NCBI GenBank assembly: GCA_018713205.1
Contig: DVFN01000089.1
Coordinates: 1-51,160 of the forward strand
Source of the DNA: Candidatus Avoscillospira stercorigallinarum
GTDB lineage: Bacteria; Bacillota; Clostridia; Oscillospirales; Oscillospiraceae
Direction of reading: 5' to 3'
Length of the DNA: 51,160 nt
Shown here: positions 30,255 to 39,351 of the stretch, one piece after another
Layout: the number at the start of each line of letters is the position of its first letter
Numbering within the stretch: the first letter of the stretch is position 1
The notes under the pieces: model-generated
Told to the model about the DNA's origin: nothing
The model's database searches: none
What the model saw: the letters and a program-made list of their open reading frames with translations, nothing else
Program-made: the position numbers and the translations under genes

Positions 30255-31685
30255 CTATTTCTCGGAGATTTTCTTCTCGAACCGGTTTTTGTCGGCCGCC
30301 TTGGGCACGGCGGTGGGATAGTCCCCGCCGAAGCAGGCGGCGCAGAAGCCCTTGCAGTTGTTGCCGTTGCAGAGCTTATAGGCGCTGTCCAGGCTCAGAT
30401 AGCCCAGGGAGTCCACGCCGATGATCTCGGCGATCTCCTCCACCGTATGGTGGCAGGCAATCAGGTGGTCCCGGGAGTCGATGTCGGTGCCGTAGTAGCA
30501 GGGGTTCACAAAGGGCGGCGCGGAGACGCGCATATGGATCTCCTTGGCCCCGGCGTCCCGGAGCAGGCGGATGATCCGGGCGCTGGTGGTGCCGCGGACG
30601 ATGGAGTCGTCAATCAGCACCACGCGCTTGCCGCTGACCACCTGGGCGATGGGGTTGAGCTTGATTTTCACCTTGTCCTGCCGGACAGCCTGACCCGGGG
30701 CGATAAAGGTCCGGGCGATGTAGCGGTTTTTAATCAGGCCCACGGCGTAGGGGATGCCGGACTGCTGGGCATAGCCCACGGCGGCGTCGATGCCGCTGTC
30801 GGGCACGCCGATGACCACGTCGGCCTGGGCGGGGTGCTCCAGGGCCAGAAACGCACCGGCCCGGGCCCGGGCGGCATGGACGTTACAGCCGTCGATGACC
30901 GAGTCGGGCCGGGCGAAATAGATGTACTCAAAGACGCAGAGGCTCCGGGGGCACTTGCCGCAGTGGGTCGCAATGCTCCGGGGCTCCTGGCCCCGCTGGA
31001 AGACCAGGATCTCGCCGGGCTCGATGTCGCGGACAAACTTGGCGGCCACGGCGTCCAGGGCGCAGCTCTCCGAGGCCACGATATAGGTCCCGTCCTCGGT
31101 CTGGCCGTAGCAAAGGGGCCGGAAGCCGTGGGGGTCCCGGGCGGCGATGAGCTTGGAGGGCGACATGATGACCAGGGAATAGGCGCCCTCGATGCGGTCC
31201 ATGGCCTTTTCCACAGCCTCTTCGATGGACTTGCTCTGGATTCGCTCCTTGGTGATGATATAGCTGATGACCTCGGTGTCGGAGGTGGAGTGGAAAATGG
31301 AGCCCTGGAGCTCCAGCTCGGTCCGGAGCTCGGTGGAGTTGGTCAGATTGCCGTTGTGGGCCAGGGCCATGCGGCCCTTGATATGGTTGACCAGCATGGG
31401 CTGGGCGTTGCTGCGGCCGCCGGTGCCGGTGGTGCCGTAGCGGACATGGCCCACGGCCATATTGCCCTGTCCCAGGCTCTGGAGGACCGTGGGGGTGAAC
31501 ACCTCGCCCACCAGACCCACGTCCTTGAAGGACTGGAAGAGGCCGTCGTCATTGACCACGATGCCGCAGCTCTCCTGCCCCCGGTGCTGCAGGGCGAAGA
31601 GGCCGTAGTAAGTCATGCCAGCCACGTCGCAGGCTTCCCCGGCACAGACGCCGAAGACGCCGCATTCTTCATGGAGATTGCTCAT
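30255..31685 (-). CDS. purF: Amidophosphoribosyltransferase
   Basis: 476 aa; HEECGVFGV, VVLIDDSIVRGTTSARII. Confidence 0.97.
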   Translation of the reverse strand: MSNLHEECGVFGVCAGEACDVAGMTYYGLFALQHRGQESCGIVVNDDGLFQSFKDVGLVGEVFTPTVLQSLGQGNMAVGHVRYGTTGTGGRSNAQPMLVNHIKGRMALAHNGNLTNSTELRTELELQGSIFHSTSDTEVISYIITKERIQSKSIEEAVEKAMDRIEGAYSLVIMSPSKLIAARDPHGFRPLCYGQTEDGTYIVASESCALDAVAAKFVRDIEPGEILVFQRGQEPRSIATHCGKCPRSLCVFEYIYFARPDSVIDGCNVHAARARAGAFLALEHPAQADVVIGVPDSGIDAAVGYAQQSGIPYAVGLIKNRYIARTFIAPGQAVRQDKVKIKLNPIAQVVSGKRVVLIDDSIVRGTTSARIIRLLRDAGAKEIHMRVSAPPFVNPCYYGTDIDSRDHLIACHHTVEEIAEIIGVDSLGYLSLDSAYKLCNGNNCKGFCAACFGGDYPTAVPKAADKNRFEKKISEK

Positions 31686-31697
31686 GGGTTCCTCCGC

Positions 31698-32408
31698 TCA
31701 AGCGCCGAAGATCCGGCGGCGCATCTCCACATAGGCGTCTTCCACGCCGCCCAGATCCCGGCGGAAACGGTCCTTGTCCAGCTTCTCATGGGTCTTGCTG
31801 TCCCAGAAGCGGCAGGTGTCGGGGGAAATCTCGTCGGCCAGGACGATGGTGCCGTCGCTGAGGCGGCCGAACTCCAGCTTGAAGTCCACCAGATCCACGC
31901 CCACCTCGGCGAAGAAGGTCTTCATGACCTCGTTGACCTTAAAGGCCATGGTGCGGATGGTCTCGATCTCGGCGGGGGTGGCCAGCTTCAGGGCCAGAGC
32001 CTGGGCGGTGTTGATCATGGGGTCGCCCAGGTCGTCGTTCTTGTAGGAATACTCGATGGTGGGGTTCTCAAAGACGATGCCCTCTTCCACGCCGAAGCGC
32101 TTGGCGAAGGAACCGGCGGAGATGTTGCGGATGATGACCTCCAGGGGCACGATCTGGACCTTCTTCACCAGGGTGTCGCGCTCGTTGAGCTCCTGGACGA
32201 AGTGGGTGGGGACCCCGGCCTGCTCCAGCTTCTGCATCATAAAGTTGGTGACCTGGTTGTTGATGACGCCCTTGCCGGTGATGGTGCCCTTCTTCAGACC
32301 GTTGAAGGCCGTGGCGTCGTCCTTATAGTGGACCATGACGATCTCCGGGTCCTCGGTGGCGAAGACCTGCTTGGCTTTTCCTTCGTAGAGCATTTCCTTG
32401 ATTTCCAT
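31698..32408 (-). CDS. purC: Phosphoribosylaminoimidazole-succinocarboxamide synthase
   Basis: 236 aa; [32 protein letters not shown]. Confidence 0.97.
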   Translation of the reverse strand: MEIKEMLYEGKAKQVFATEDPEIVMVHYKDDATAFNGLKKGTITGKGVINNQVTNFMMQKLEQAGVPTHFVQELNERDTLVKKVQIVPLEVIIRNISAGSFAKRFGVEEGIVFENPTIEYSYKNDDLGDPMINTAQALALKLATPAEIETIRTMAFKVNEVMKTFFAEVGVDLVDFKLEFGRLSDGTIVLADEISPDTCRFWDSKTHEKLDKDRFRRDLGGVEDAYVEMRRRIFGA

Positions 32409-32473
32409 GGGGGATTCCTCCTATATATCGTGATGATGATTTCGTTTTTATGCGAAAACCCGGGAGCATGTCG

Positions 32474-32500
32474 TAGGGGCGGCCTTTATGGCCGCCCGTA
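32474..32500. repeat. Family A palindrome upstream of purC
   Basis: GTAGGGGCGGCCTTTATGGCCGCCCG. Confidence 0.85.
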
Positions 32501-32580
32501 GGGCAGTCGCGATTTTTGTAAGGGCAGCACCGCACAGTTTGGCAAGAGCATTCGGCCAAAGATTTTGCCTCATACGAAAG

Positions 32581-32624
32581 TTATAAAAGGGCGGGAATAC
32601 TGTATGTATTTCCCCCTTTTATAA
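32581..32624. other. Long near-perfect hairpin upstream of the pur operon
   Basis: TTATAAAAGGGCGGGAATAC-TGTAT-GTATTTCCCCCTTTTATAA. Confidence 0.6.
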
Positions 32625-32771
32625 CTGCACGGATGGGGCAAAAGATTGGACGAAGGCCGCAGACACAATTGTGCGGTGATGCCTTTATTATAATTCGTCT
32701 TTCACAAAGCCGCAAGCCTGGAAAGCGCTGCGAACGGCCTATGCCGCCGGAAAATCCGCACGGGTCGTGGC

Positions 32772-32800
32772 TTGACTTCAAATGTTTGGTATTGTATAAT
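32772..32800 (+). promoter_or_regulatory. Sigma-A type promoter for the envelope lipoprotein cluster
   Basis: TTGACT-17-TATAAT. Confidence 0.75.
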
Positions 32801-32874
32801 GATTTCCATGTAAAAATTATACTTTTCTTGGAAATTGTGCCGGTTCCAGCCGGGAGAGAGAAAAGGGTGGTACC

Positions 32875-34377
32875 ATGAGAGCAACCACGCACAGACAGCG
32901 GGCCTGGGCGCTGGCGCTGACGGCGGCGCTGCTTTTGAGCGGCTGCGCCTCCCTGCAGCCGGAGCCTGTGCCGGAGCCGGTGCCGGAGCCGGTGAAGGAG
33001 GCCGAGGCCGCGCCGGTTCCCAAGGCGGAGGGACTGACCCTGGCTGCCGCGGCGGGCAGCATCGAGACCCGTCCCGCCTATATCCGGGGCAGCAAAGGCT
33101 TCTTTCAGCCGGACAAAACCATTACCCGGGCTGAAATTGCCCAGATTTTCTTTAATTTAGAGCTTTTCGTGCCGGGAGAGAGAACGTTTTCTGACATTGC
33201 GGCAGGCAGCTGGTATCATGACGCCGTAGCCGCCCTGTCCGGCGCCCTCAAGGGCTATACCGACGGGACCTTCCGCCCCGACAGGACGGCCACCGTGGCC
33301 GAATTTCTGGCGGTAATCTGCCGGGTGCTGACGGTGAAGCTGCCCGAGCGGGCCGAGGACGCGCCCTGGTATCAGCCCCACTGGGACACGGCGCAGGACC
33401 TGGGCTGGCTGGAGGCCTGCCCCGACGCGCTGCCCGACACGCCCCTGCGGCGGGACGCGGCCGTGACGATCCTCAACCGGGCCCTGGGCCGTGTGCCCGA
33501 TACCCGGGCCATCGACAGCCTGGAGAATCCGGTGTTCCTGGACGTGGGCCCGGAGCATCCCGCCTATTATGATATCCTGGAGGCCGCCGTGGCCCACGAG
33601 TGCGATTTGGACCGGGACACCTGGATCACCGAAACCCTGACGCCGCCGCAGCTGCGGCAAGGCCTTCACACCTTGGACGGCAGCGCCTACTACGTCCTGG
33701 AGGACGGTTCGGTCTATGTCGAACCGGGCCTGCTGGAGGCGGACGGCGCCCTGTATCTGGTGGCCGACGAGACCGGCCGGATCTATGCCGACGGAGCCCT
33801 CCACCTCTGGGGCGAGGATGTGGTCTTCGCCACGGAGACCGGCGCGCTGCTGACCGACGGCGCTTGGCATGACTTCTATTTTGACAGCCAGGGCGTCTAT
33901 ACCACCGGCGACGCCGAGCTGGACGGCTACATAGACGAGGTTCTGGCCGCCTGCACCGACGAGACCATGACCCGGGCGGAGAAGCTCCGGGCCTGCTATG
34001 ACTACGTCCGGGCCTTCGGCTACCTGGGCCGCAACAGCACCATCTACGTCAAGACCATGTCGCCGGACCAGGCGTCGGCCTACGCCAAGAAGATCTTCGC
34101 CACCGGCAAGGGCGACTGCTACAACTTTGCCGCTGCCTTCTACTATCTGGCCCGGGAGCTGGGCTATGACGCCACTGCCGTGGTCGGCACCTGCGGCTAC
34201 GTCTGGAACACCCACGCCATCCCCCACGGCTGGGTGACCATTCCCCTGGACGGCGGGACCTACCTCTTCGATCCCCAGATCGAGAACTACAACAACCGCA
34301 ACGGCATTTCCAACGACACCCACAGCGCCTACCAGGTGACCTACGCCACCGCCCCGGCCAACTACCATCCCAATTAA
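32875..34377 (+). CDS. Lipoprotein with SLH repeats and C-terminal transglutaminase-like domain
   Basis: Lipobox LLLSGC; SLH-type FxPDKTITRAEIAQIFF and YTDGTFRPDRTATVAEFLAVI; catalytic-like GDCYNFAAAFYYLA, HGWV, FDPQ. Confidence 0.85.
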   Translation: MRATTHRQRAWALALTAALLLSGCASLQPEPVPEPVPEPVKEAEAAPVPKAEGLTLAAAAGSIETRPAYIRGSKGFFQPDKTITRAEIAQIFFNLELFVPGERTFSDIAAGSWYHDAVAALSGALKGYTDGTFRPDRTATVAEFLAVICRVLTVKLPERAEDAPWYQPHWDTAQDLGWLEACPDALPDTPLRRDAAVTILNRALGRVPDTRAIDSLENPVFLDVGPEHPAYYDILEAAVAHECDLDRDTWITETLTPPQLRQGLHTLDGSAYYVLEDGSVYVEPGLLEADGALYLVADETGRIYADGALHLWGEDVVFATETGALLTDGAWHDFYFDSQGVYTTGDAELDGYIDEVLAACTDETMTRAEKLRACYDYVRAFGYLGRNSTIYVKTMSPDQASAYAKKIFATGKGDCYNFAAAFYYLARELGYDATAVVGTCGYVWNTHAIPHGWVTIPLDGGTYLFDPQIENYNNRNGISNDTHSAYQVTYATAPANYHPN

Positions 34378-34409
34378 AGAATCCGAAATGAGAGAAAAGA
34401 GGAACCACT

Positions 34410-35012
34410 GTGAAGAAATTGCTTGTTATTCTGACGGCCTGCCTGCTGGCGCTGAGCCTGCTGGCGGCCTGCGGCGAGACCGTCACGCCGGAGTCCCAGG
34501 AAACCGCTTCCGAGGCAGATCCGGCCCCCGTCCCCGAGGAAGCGGAGACCGCTCCGGCCCAGGAGGATACCGCGGAGGAGCCTGTCGATGAGACGCCGGC
34601 GGTTGAGAAACCCGCCGCCGGTGAGACGGAGGCGCAGACCGATGCTGACACCCCGGAGCCGGTCACCGATTTGGAGCCCGTGGCCAAGCCCGAGCCCTCC
34701 ACGGAGCCCGAGCCCTCCACGGAGCCCGAGCCCGCGGTCGAGCCCGAGCCCACCGACGACCAGACATCTGCCTCCACCGGGTCCCAGCCCCCGACGGAGG
34801 GCCCTGCCGCAGCCACCCTGGAGGATGTCCAGGCCCTGGTGGGTCAGGACGTGGCCAATCTCTATGCCATTGCCGGTCAGCCTCAGGACAGCCACTATGA
34901 GTACTCCTGCTCCGGCCCCGGCGACGACGGCATTCTCTACTACCAGAACTTCATCGTCTTCACCTATGTGGAGGACGGCGTGGAGACCATTGTGGACGCG
35001 GAGGCGGCATAA
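34410..35012 (+). CDS. Lipoprotein with Pro/Glu-rich linker and small C-terminal domain of unknown function
   Basis: Lipobox SLLAAC; (EPEPST)n linker; LYAIAGQPQDSHYEYSCSGPGDDGILYYQNFIVFTY. Confidence 0.8.
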   Translation: MKKLLVILTACLLALSLLAACGETVTPESQETASEADPAPVPEEAETAPAQEDTAEEPVDETPAVEKPAAGETEAQTDADTPEPVTDLEPVAKPEPSTEPEPSTEPEPAVEPEPTDDQTSASTGSQPPTEGPAAATLEDVQALVGQDVANLYAIAGQPQDSHYEYSCSGPGDDGILYYQNFIVFTYVEDGVETIVDAEAA

Positions 35013-35506
35013 TGAAGAAATGGATCGTAATTTCCGCGCTGCTGGCCCTGCTGCTGGCGGGCTGCGGCGGCAAAGCCGCGCCGGTGGACCCGGCGCTGAC
35101 CATTGACGGCGTGACCTTCACCCCCGAGAGCGCCGTGGCCGATGTGCTGGAGACCCTGGGCGAGGACTATGAATACTATGAGGCCATTTCCTGCGTCTAT
35201 GACGGCATGGACAAGACCTACAGCTACGGCGACGTGACCCTCTATACCTATCCCGACGGCGAAACCGACCGGCTGATGGAGCTCTACTGCACCGGCGGCA
35301 GCGTATCGGCGGGGGATGTGACAATCGGGTCCACCGCCGAGGACGTGAAGGCCGCCTTTGGCAGCGGCTATACCGAGGCCGGGTCGGTGCTGACCTACGC
35401 CCTGGAGCCGGAATCCGAGCAGAACACCCCGGCCTCCCTCTACTTTGAGCTGGAGGACGGCAAGGTCTGCGCCATAGCCATGACGGCGGAGCACCGGGCC
35501 GAATGA
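35012..35506 (+). CDS. Small lipoprotein of unknown function
   Basis: Lipobox LLLAGC; VADVLETLGEDYEYYEAISCVYDGMDKTYSYGDVTLYTYPDGETDRL; start overlaps the previous stop. Confidence 0.8.
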   Translation: MKKWIVISALLALLLAGCGGKAAPVDPALTIDGVTFTPESAVADVLETLGEDYEYYEAISCVYDGMDKTYSYGDVTLYTYPDGETDRLMELYCTGGSVSAGDVTIGSTAEDVKAAFGSGYTEAGSVLTYALEPESEQNTPASLYFELEDGKVCAIAMTAEHRAE

Positions 35507-36081
35507 GAAAACATCTGGTACTGACGGCGCTGGTGCTGGCGCTGCTGGCGGGCTGTGCCGCCGCCCCCTATGAACCGGCCGGAGCCCCCACCGGCGACGA
35601 GGTCCTGGACGGCCAGGTGCTGACGCTGCTCCAGGAGATCTGCGACCCCCGGGCCTCGGAGGAAGAGAATCTCCGGGCCGCCTACGACTGGGTCTGCAAT
35701 GAGATCACCTACCGGGCCGGGACTGCCGATACCACCGGCGGCTTTACCGAGGACCTGATTCAAGCGCTGGCCAGGGAGGCCCTGGAGAAGCGCAAGGGCA
35801 ACTGCGACAGCGAGGCCGCGCTGATGGCCGTGCTGCTCCAGCGGCTGGGCTGCCAGGCCCAGGTGGTCCAGGGCCAGTTCCTCCGGGAAGGGGACGACGA
35901 GGCCATCTGGGTGGACCACGCCTGGGTGGTGGCGGAAGTGGAGGGACAGTATTACCACTTCGACCCCCTCTATGGCCGCTATTACACCGAGGACCGGGCC
36001 GAGGACTACTTTATGCAGCCCGCTTCCGCCCTGGAACCCACCCATACCTGGGACCGGGAGACCGTCCCAGCCTGCCCCTAG
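35503..36081 (+). CDS. Transglutaminase-like lipoprotein
   Basis: Lipobox LLAGC; KGNCDSEAALMAVLLQRLG, DHAWVVAEV, FDPLYG triad pattern; start overlaps the previous stop. Confidence 0.85.
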   Translation: MRKHLVLTALVLALLAGCAAAPYEPAGAPTGDEVLDGQVLTLLQEICDPRASEEENLRAAYDWVCNEITYRAGTADTTGGFTEDLIQALAREALEKRKGNCDSEAALMAVLLQRLGCQAQVVQGQFLREGDDEAIWVDHAWVVAEVEGQYYHFDPLYGRYYTEDRAEDYFMQPASALEPTHTWDRETVPACP

Positions 36082-36083
36082 GG

Positions 36084-36362
36084 GCCCTATCTCCTCAAGG
36101 AGAGGCTTTGGGGCCCGGTGCCTGAGAGGGCAGGCTCCCCTTGAGGGGAGCTGTCAGCCGAAGGCTGACTGAGAGGTGTTACCGCACCAATGGCTTGCCG
36201 CAGGGTTTCGGCGTGTGCAGAAGGCGCTTGCGCGCCGCCGCCGCTATGCGGCGGCACACCTCTCCGTCACGGCTTCGCCGTGCCACCTCCCCTCAAGGGG
36301 AGGCTTTGGGGTGCGGCATGTGCAGAGGACACGCCTCTCCGTCACGCTGCGCGTGCCCCCCA
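36084..36362 (+). repeat. Family B structured repeat between transglutaminase lipoprotein and dltA
   Basis: CTCCCCTTGAGGGGAG, TCAGCCGAAGGCTGA, GGCGCTTGCGCGCC, GCCGCCGCTATGCGGCGGC, CACGGCTTCGCCGTG, CCTCCCCTCAAGGGGAGG in order. Confidence 0.85.
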
Positions 36363-36454
36363 GATTGCCGCTTGCCTTTCCGGCCCGCGCTGTAGTCTGC
36401 CAAGGCAAATGGCTGCCCAACCGCTGCTCAATCCAACTGCAAGGGAGAACCCCC

Positions 36455-37969
36455 ATGTTTATTCTGGAACAACTCCGCCACTATGCATCCACCGGCCGCG
36501 TGGCCTTCCGCTACGGGGCCGAAACCGTGACCTATGCCCAGCTGGACGCCCGGTCCGACGCCTTTGCGGCCTGGCTGCTGGAGACCCTGGGCGACGACCG
36601 GACGCCGGTGGTCCTCTACGGCCACAAGGAGCTGAGCCTCCCGGCCTGTATGTTCGGCTGCATCAAGGCCGGCCGGGCCTATGTGCCCGTGGACACCACC
36701 TTCCCCGCCGACCGGGTGGCCCGGATTCTCGAACAGGTCCAGCCGAAGGTGCTGGTGGATCTGCGGGGGCTGGGCCTTGCCGCCCCCGTGGCGCTGGACG
36801 GCGCGGCCTTGGACGCCATTCTCCGGCGGCCCGCCGCGCCCACCCCCGAGACCTGGGTGAAGCCCGGGGACGTGGTCTATATGCTCTTCACCTCCGGCTC
36901 CACCGGCCAGCCCAAGGGCGTGCAGATCACGGCCGGGAACATCGCGGCCTTCCGGGAGGGGGTCGCGCCCCTGCTGGATTTGGACTTGGACGGCGGCGTC
37001 TTCCTCAATGAAATCTCCTATTCCTTCGACGTGTCGGTCTGCGCCCTCTACTACGCCTTGAGCCGGGGCATGACCCTCTACACCGTGGACAAGGACACCC
37101 TCAACCAGCCCAAGGCCCTCTTTGCGGCCCTGGCCGAGTCGGGCGTGGACCTGTGGGTCTCCACGCCGTCCCTCGGCGAAATCTGCTGCCAGTCGCCCAA
37201 GTTCGACCAAGCCCTGCTGCCCAAGGCCCGGAAGTTTATCTTCTGCGGCGAAGTGATGACGAAGAAGCTGGGCCTGCAAATGCTGGACCGCTTCCCCGGC
37301 GCGAAGATCTACAACGCCTACGGCCCCACCGAGACCACGGTGCTGGTGACGGCGGCGGAGATCACCCGGGAGCTCTGCGACCGGGGGCCGTCCCTGCCCA
37401 TCGGCTACGGCTTTTCCAATCTGGAGTGCCGGATTCAGGACCCGGAGACCGGCGCGATCCTCCCCGACGGCCAGGCCGGGGAGCTGGTGATTCTCGGCGA
37501 CTGCGTCAGCCCCGGCTACTTCCGGCGGCCGGACCTGACGGAAAAGTCCTTCTTCACCGAGGGGACCCGCCGGGGCTACCGCACCGGCGACCTCTGCGCC
37601 AGCCATCACGGCTCCATCGACTACTTCGGCCGCCTGGACGGGCAGGTGAAGCTCAACGGCTTCCGGGTGGAGCTGGAGGACGTGGAGGAAAATCTCCTGA
37701 AGGTCCCCAACATCGCCCGGGCCGCGGTGTTGCCGGAGACCCGGGACGGCACGGTCCAGTCTCTGACGGCCTTTGTGCTGCTGGAGGCCCCCGACGGCCT
37801 CTCCAGCCTCCAGCGGGCCCGGCAGATCAAGACCGCCCTGGGGCAGCTGCTGCCCAGCTACATGGTGCCCCGGAAGATCGTGGCCGTGGACCGCTTCCCC
37901 CTGAATACCAACGGCAAGATCGATAAAAAGGCATTGGCCGCCGGGCTCGGGGAGGGCGCGACGCCATGA
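36455..37969 (+). CDS. dltA: D-alanine--D-alanyl carrier protein ligase DltA
   Basis: AMP-binding motif FTSGSTGQPKGV, YNAYGPTETTV; followed by dltB, dltC, dltD; ATG after AAGGGAG. Confidence 0.93.
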   Translation: MFILEQLRHYASTGRVAFRYGAETVTYAQLDARSDAFAAWLLETLGDDRTPVVLYGHKELSLPACMFGCIKAGRAYVPVDTTFPADRVARILEQVQPKVLVDLRGLGLAAPVALDGAALDAILRRPAAPTPETWVKPGDVVYMLFTSGSTGQPKGVQITAGNIAAFREGVAPLLDLDLDGGVFLNEISYSFDVSVCALYYALSRGMTLYTVDKDTLNQPKALFAALAESGVDLWVSTPSLGEICCQSPKFDQALLPKARKFIFCGEVMTKKLGLQMLDRFPGAKIYNAYGPTETTVLVTAAEITRELCDRGPSLPIGYGFSNLECRIQDPETGAILPDGQAGELVILGDCVSPGYFRRPDLTEKSFFTEGTRRGYRTGDLCASHHGSIDYFGRLDGQVKLNGFRVELEDVEENLLKVPNIARAAVLPETRDGTVQSLTAFVLLEAPDGLSSLQRARQIKTALGQLLPSYMVPRKIVAVDRFPLNTNGKIDKKALAAGLGEGATP

Positions 37970-39105
37970 CGCCCTACGGAGGACTGACTTTTTTCGTCGT
38001 GCTGGCGGCGCTGCTGCTGCCGGCGGTGATTCTGGGGCTCCTGGGCCGGCGGATTCACTACTACGGCCTCTTTGCCACGCTGGCGCTGCTGTGGCTGAGC
38101 TTTGACAGCTGGGAGAGCAAGGCGCTGCTGGCGGGCTTCTGGCTCTGGGAGACCGCTCTCTGCTATGGGCTGCTGCGGCTCCGGGCCAAAGGGCCCAGCC
38201 GGGGGCTCTTCTGGACGGCGGTGGTGCTGGTCATCGCCCCGATGGTGGTCTCCAAGGTCTCGGGCCTGCTGCCGGGCTTCTCCTTCTCCCTGCTGGGCAT
38301 CAGCTATATGACCTTCCGCGCCCTGGATGTGGCGCTGGATATCTGCGACGGCCGGGTGAAGACCCTCTCCCTCTGGGAGACGGCCTACTATATCCTCTTT
38401 GCCCCGGCCATCTCCTCGGGCCCCCTGGACCGCTACCGCCGGTTCACCGCCGATCTCCACCGGGCCATCCCCCGGGAGGAGTATCTCACCCTGGTCCGGG
38501 ACGGCGTCTGGCGGCTGATGACCGGCGCGCTCTACTACTTCGTCTTCGGCAGCCTGATCTGGAAGCTCTGGATCGAGGCGCTGCCCGACGGCGGCTTCCT
38601 GGGCTGGGCCGGGTATTTCTACGGCTATACCTTCTTTATGTTCTTCAACTTCGCCGGCTACAGCCGCATGGCCGTGGGCACGGCGTATCTCCTGGGGATT
38701 CGGCTGCCGGACAACTTCAACCGGCCCTTCCTGGCCGTGGATATGAAGGATTTCTGGGCCCGGTGGCATATCTCCCTCTCCACCTTCCTGCGGGACCAGG
38801 TCTATACCCGGTTCTGCATGGCGGCGCTGCGGGGCAAGTGGTTCAAGGGCAAGCGCACCAGCTCCTACCTGGGCTACCTGCTGACCATGGGCCTGATGGG
38901 CCTGTGGCACGGGCTCAGCCTCCACTACCTGGTCTACGGCCTCTACCACGGCGGCGTCATGGGTCTCAACGACCTGCTGGACACCCGGTGGAAGCACTTT
39001 AAGAAACTGAAAAAGCAGCCCTGGTCCCGGGCGGTCTGCGTGGTGGTCACCTTCCACCTCTTCGCCTTCGGCCTGCTGCTGTTCTCGGGAAAATTACTTG
39101 GATAG
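37966..39105 (+). CDS. dltB: MBOAT D-alanyl transfer protein DltB
   Basis: 379 aa MBOAT; FFNFAGYSRMAVGTAYLLGI, FWARWHISLSTFLRD, GLMGLWHGLSLHYLVYGLYHG; overlaps the dltA stop. Confidence 0.95.
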   Translation: MTPYGGLTFFVVLAALLLPAVILGLLGRRIHYYGLFATLALLWLSFDSWESKALLAGFWLWETALCYGLLRLRAKGPSRGLFWTAVVLVIAPMVVSKVSGLLPGFSFSLLGISYMTFRALDVALDICDGRVKTLSLWETAYYILFAPAISSGPLDRYRRFTADLHRAIPREEYLTLVRDGVWRLMTGALYYFVFGSLIWKLWIEALPDGGFLGWAGYFYGYTFFMFFNFAGYSRMAVGTAYLLGIRLPDNFNRPFLAVDMKDFWARWHISLSTFLRDQVYTRFCMAALRGKWFKGKRTSSYLGYLLTMGLMGLWHGLSLHYLVYGLYHGGVMGLNDLLDTRWKHFKKLKKQPWSRAVCVVVTFHLFAFGLLLFSGKLLG

Positions 39106-39111
39106 GATGGG

Positions 39112-39351
39112 ATGACCATGGAAGAACAAATCATTGCCATGCTGGGCGACATCTGCGGCGCGGACCCCGGCGAGATTCAGCCGGACACGGCCCTCTTTGA
39201 CGAGGGAATTCTCGACTCCTTCGGCCTGGTGCAGCTGATCGTGGCCCTGGAGGAGGCCTTCGGCGTCGCCCTGGACCCGGCGGAGCTGGAGCGGGCCCAG
39301 ATGGCCACGCCGGACGCCATCGCCGCCACGGTCCGGGCGGCCCAGGGATGA
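39112..39351 (+). CDS. dltC: D-alanyl carrier protein DltC
   Basis: 79 aa; phosphopantetheine site FDEGILDSFGLVQL. Confidence 0.95.
   Translation: MTMEEQIIAMLGDICGADPGEIQPDTALFDEGILDSFGLVQLIVALEEAFGVALDPAELERAQMATPDAIAATVRAAQG

Noticed and set aside
32409-32760. Purine (guanine/PRPP) riboswitch upstream of the pur operon
   Set aside because: I could not find the conserved aptamer core on the minus strand.
32863-32874. GGGTGGTACC resembling a T-box antiterminator core upstream of 32875
   Set aside because: No stem I, no competing terminator and the motif overlaps the RBS region; coincidence is more likely.
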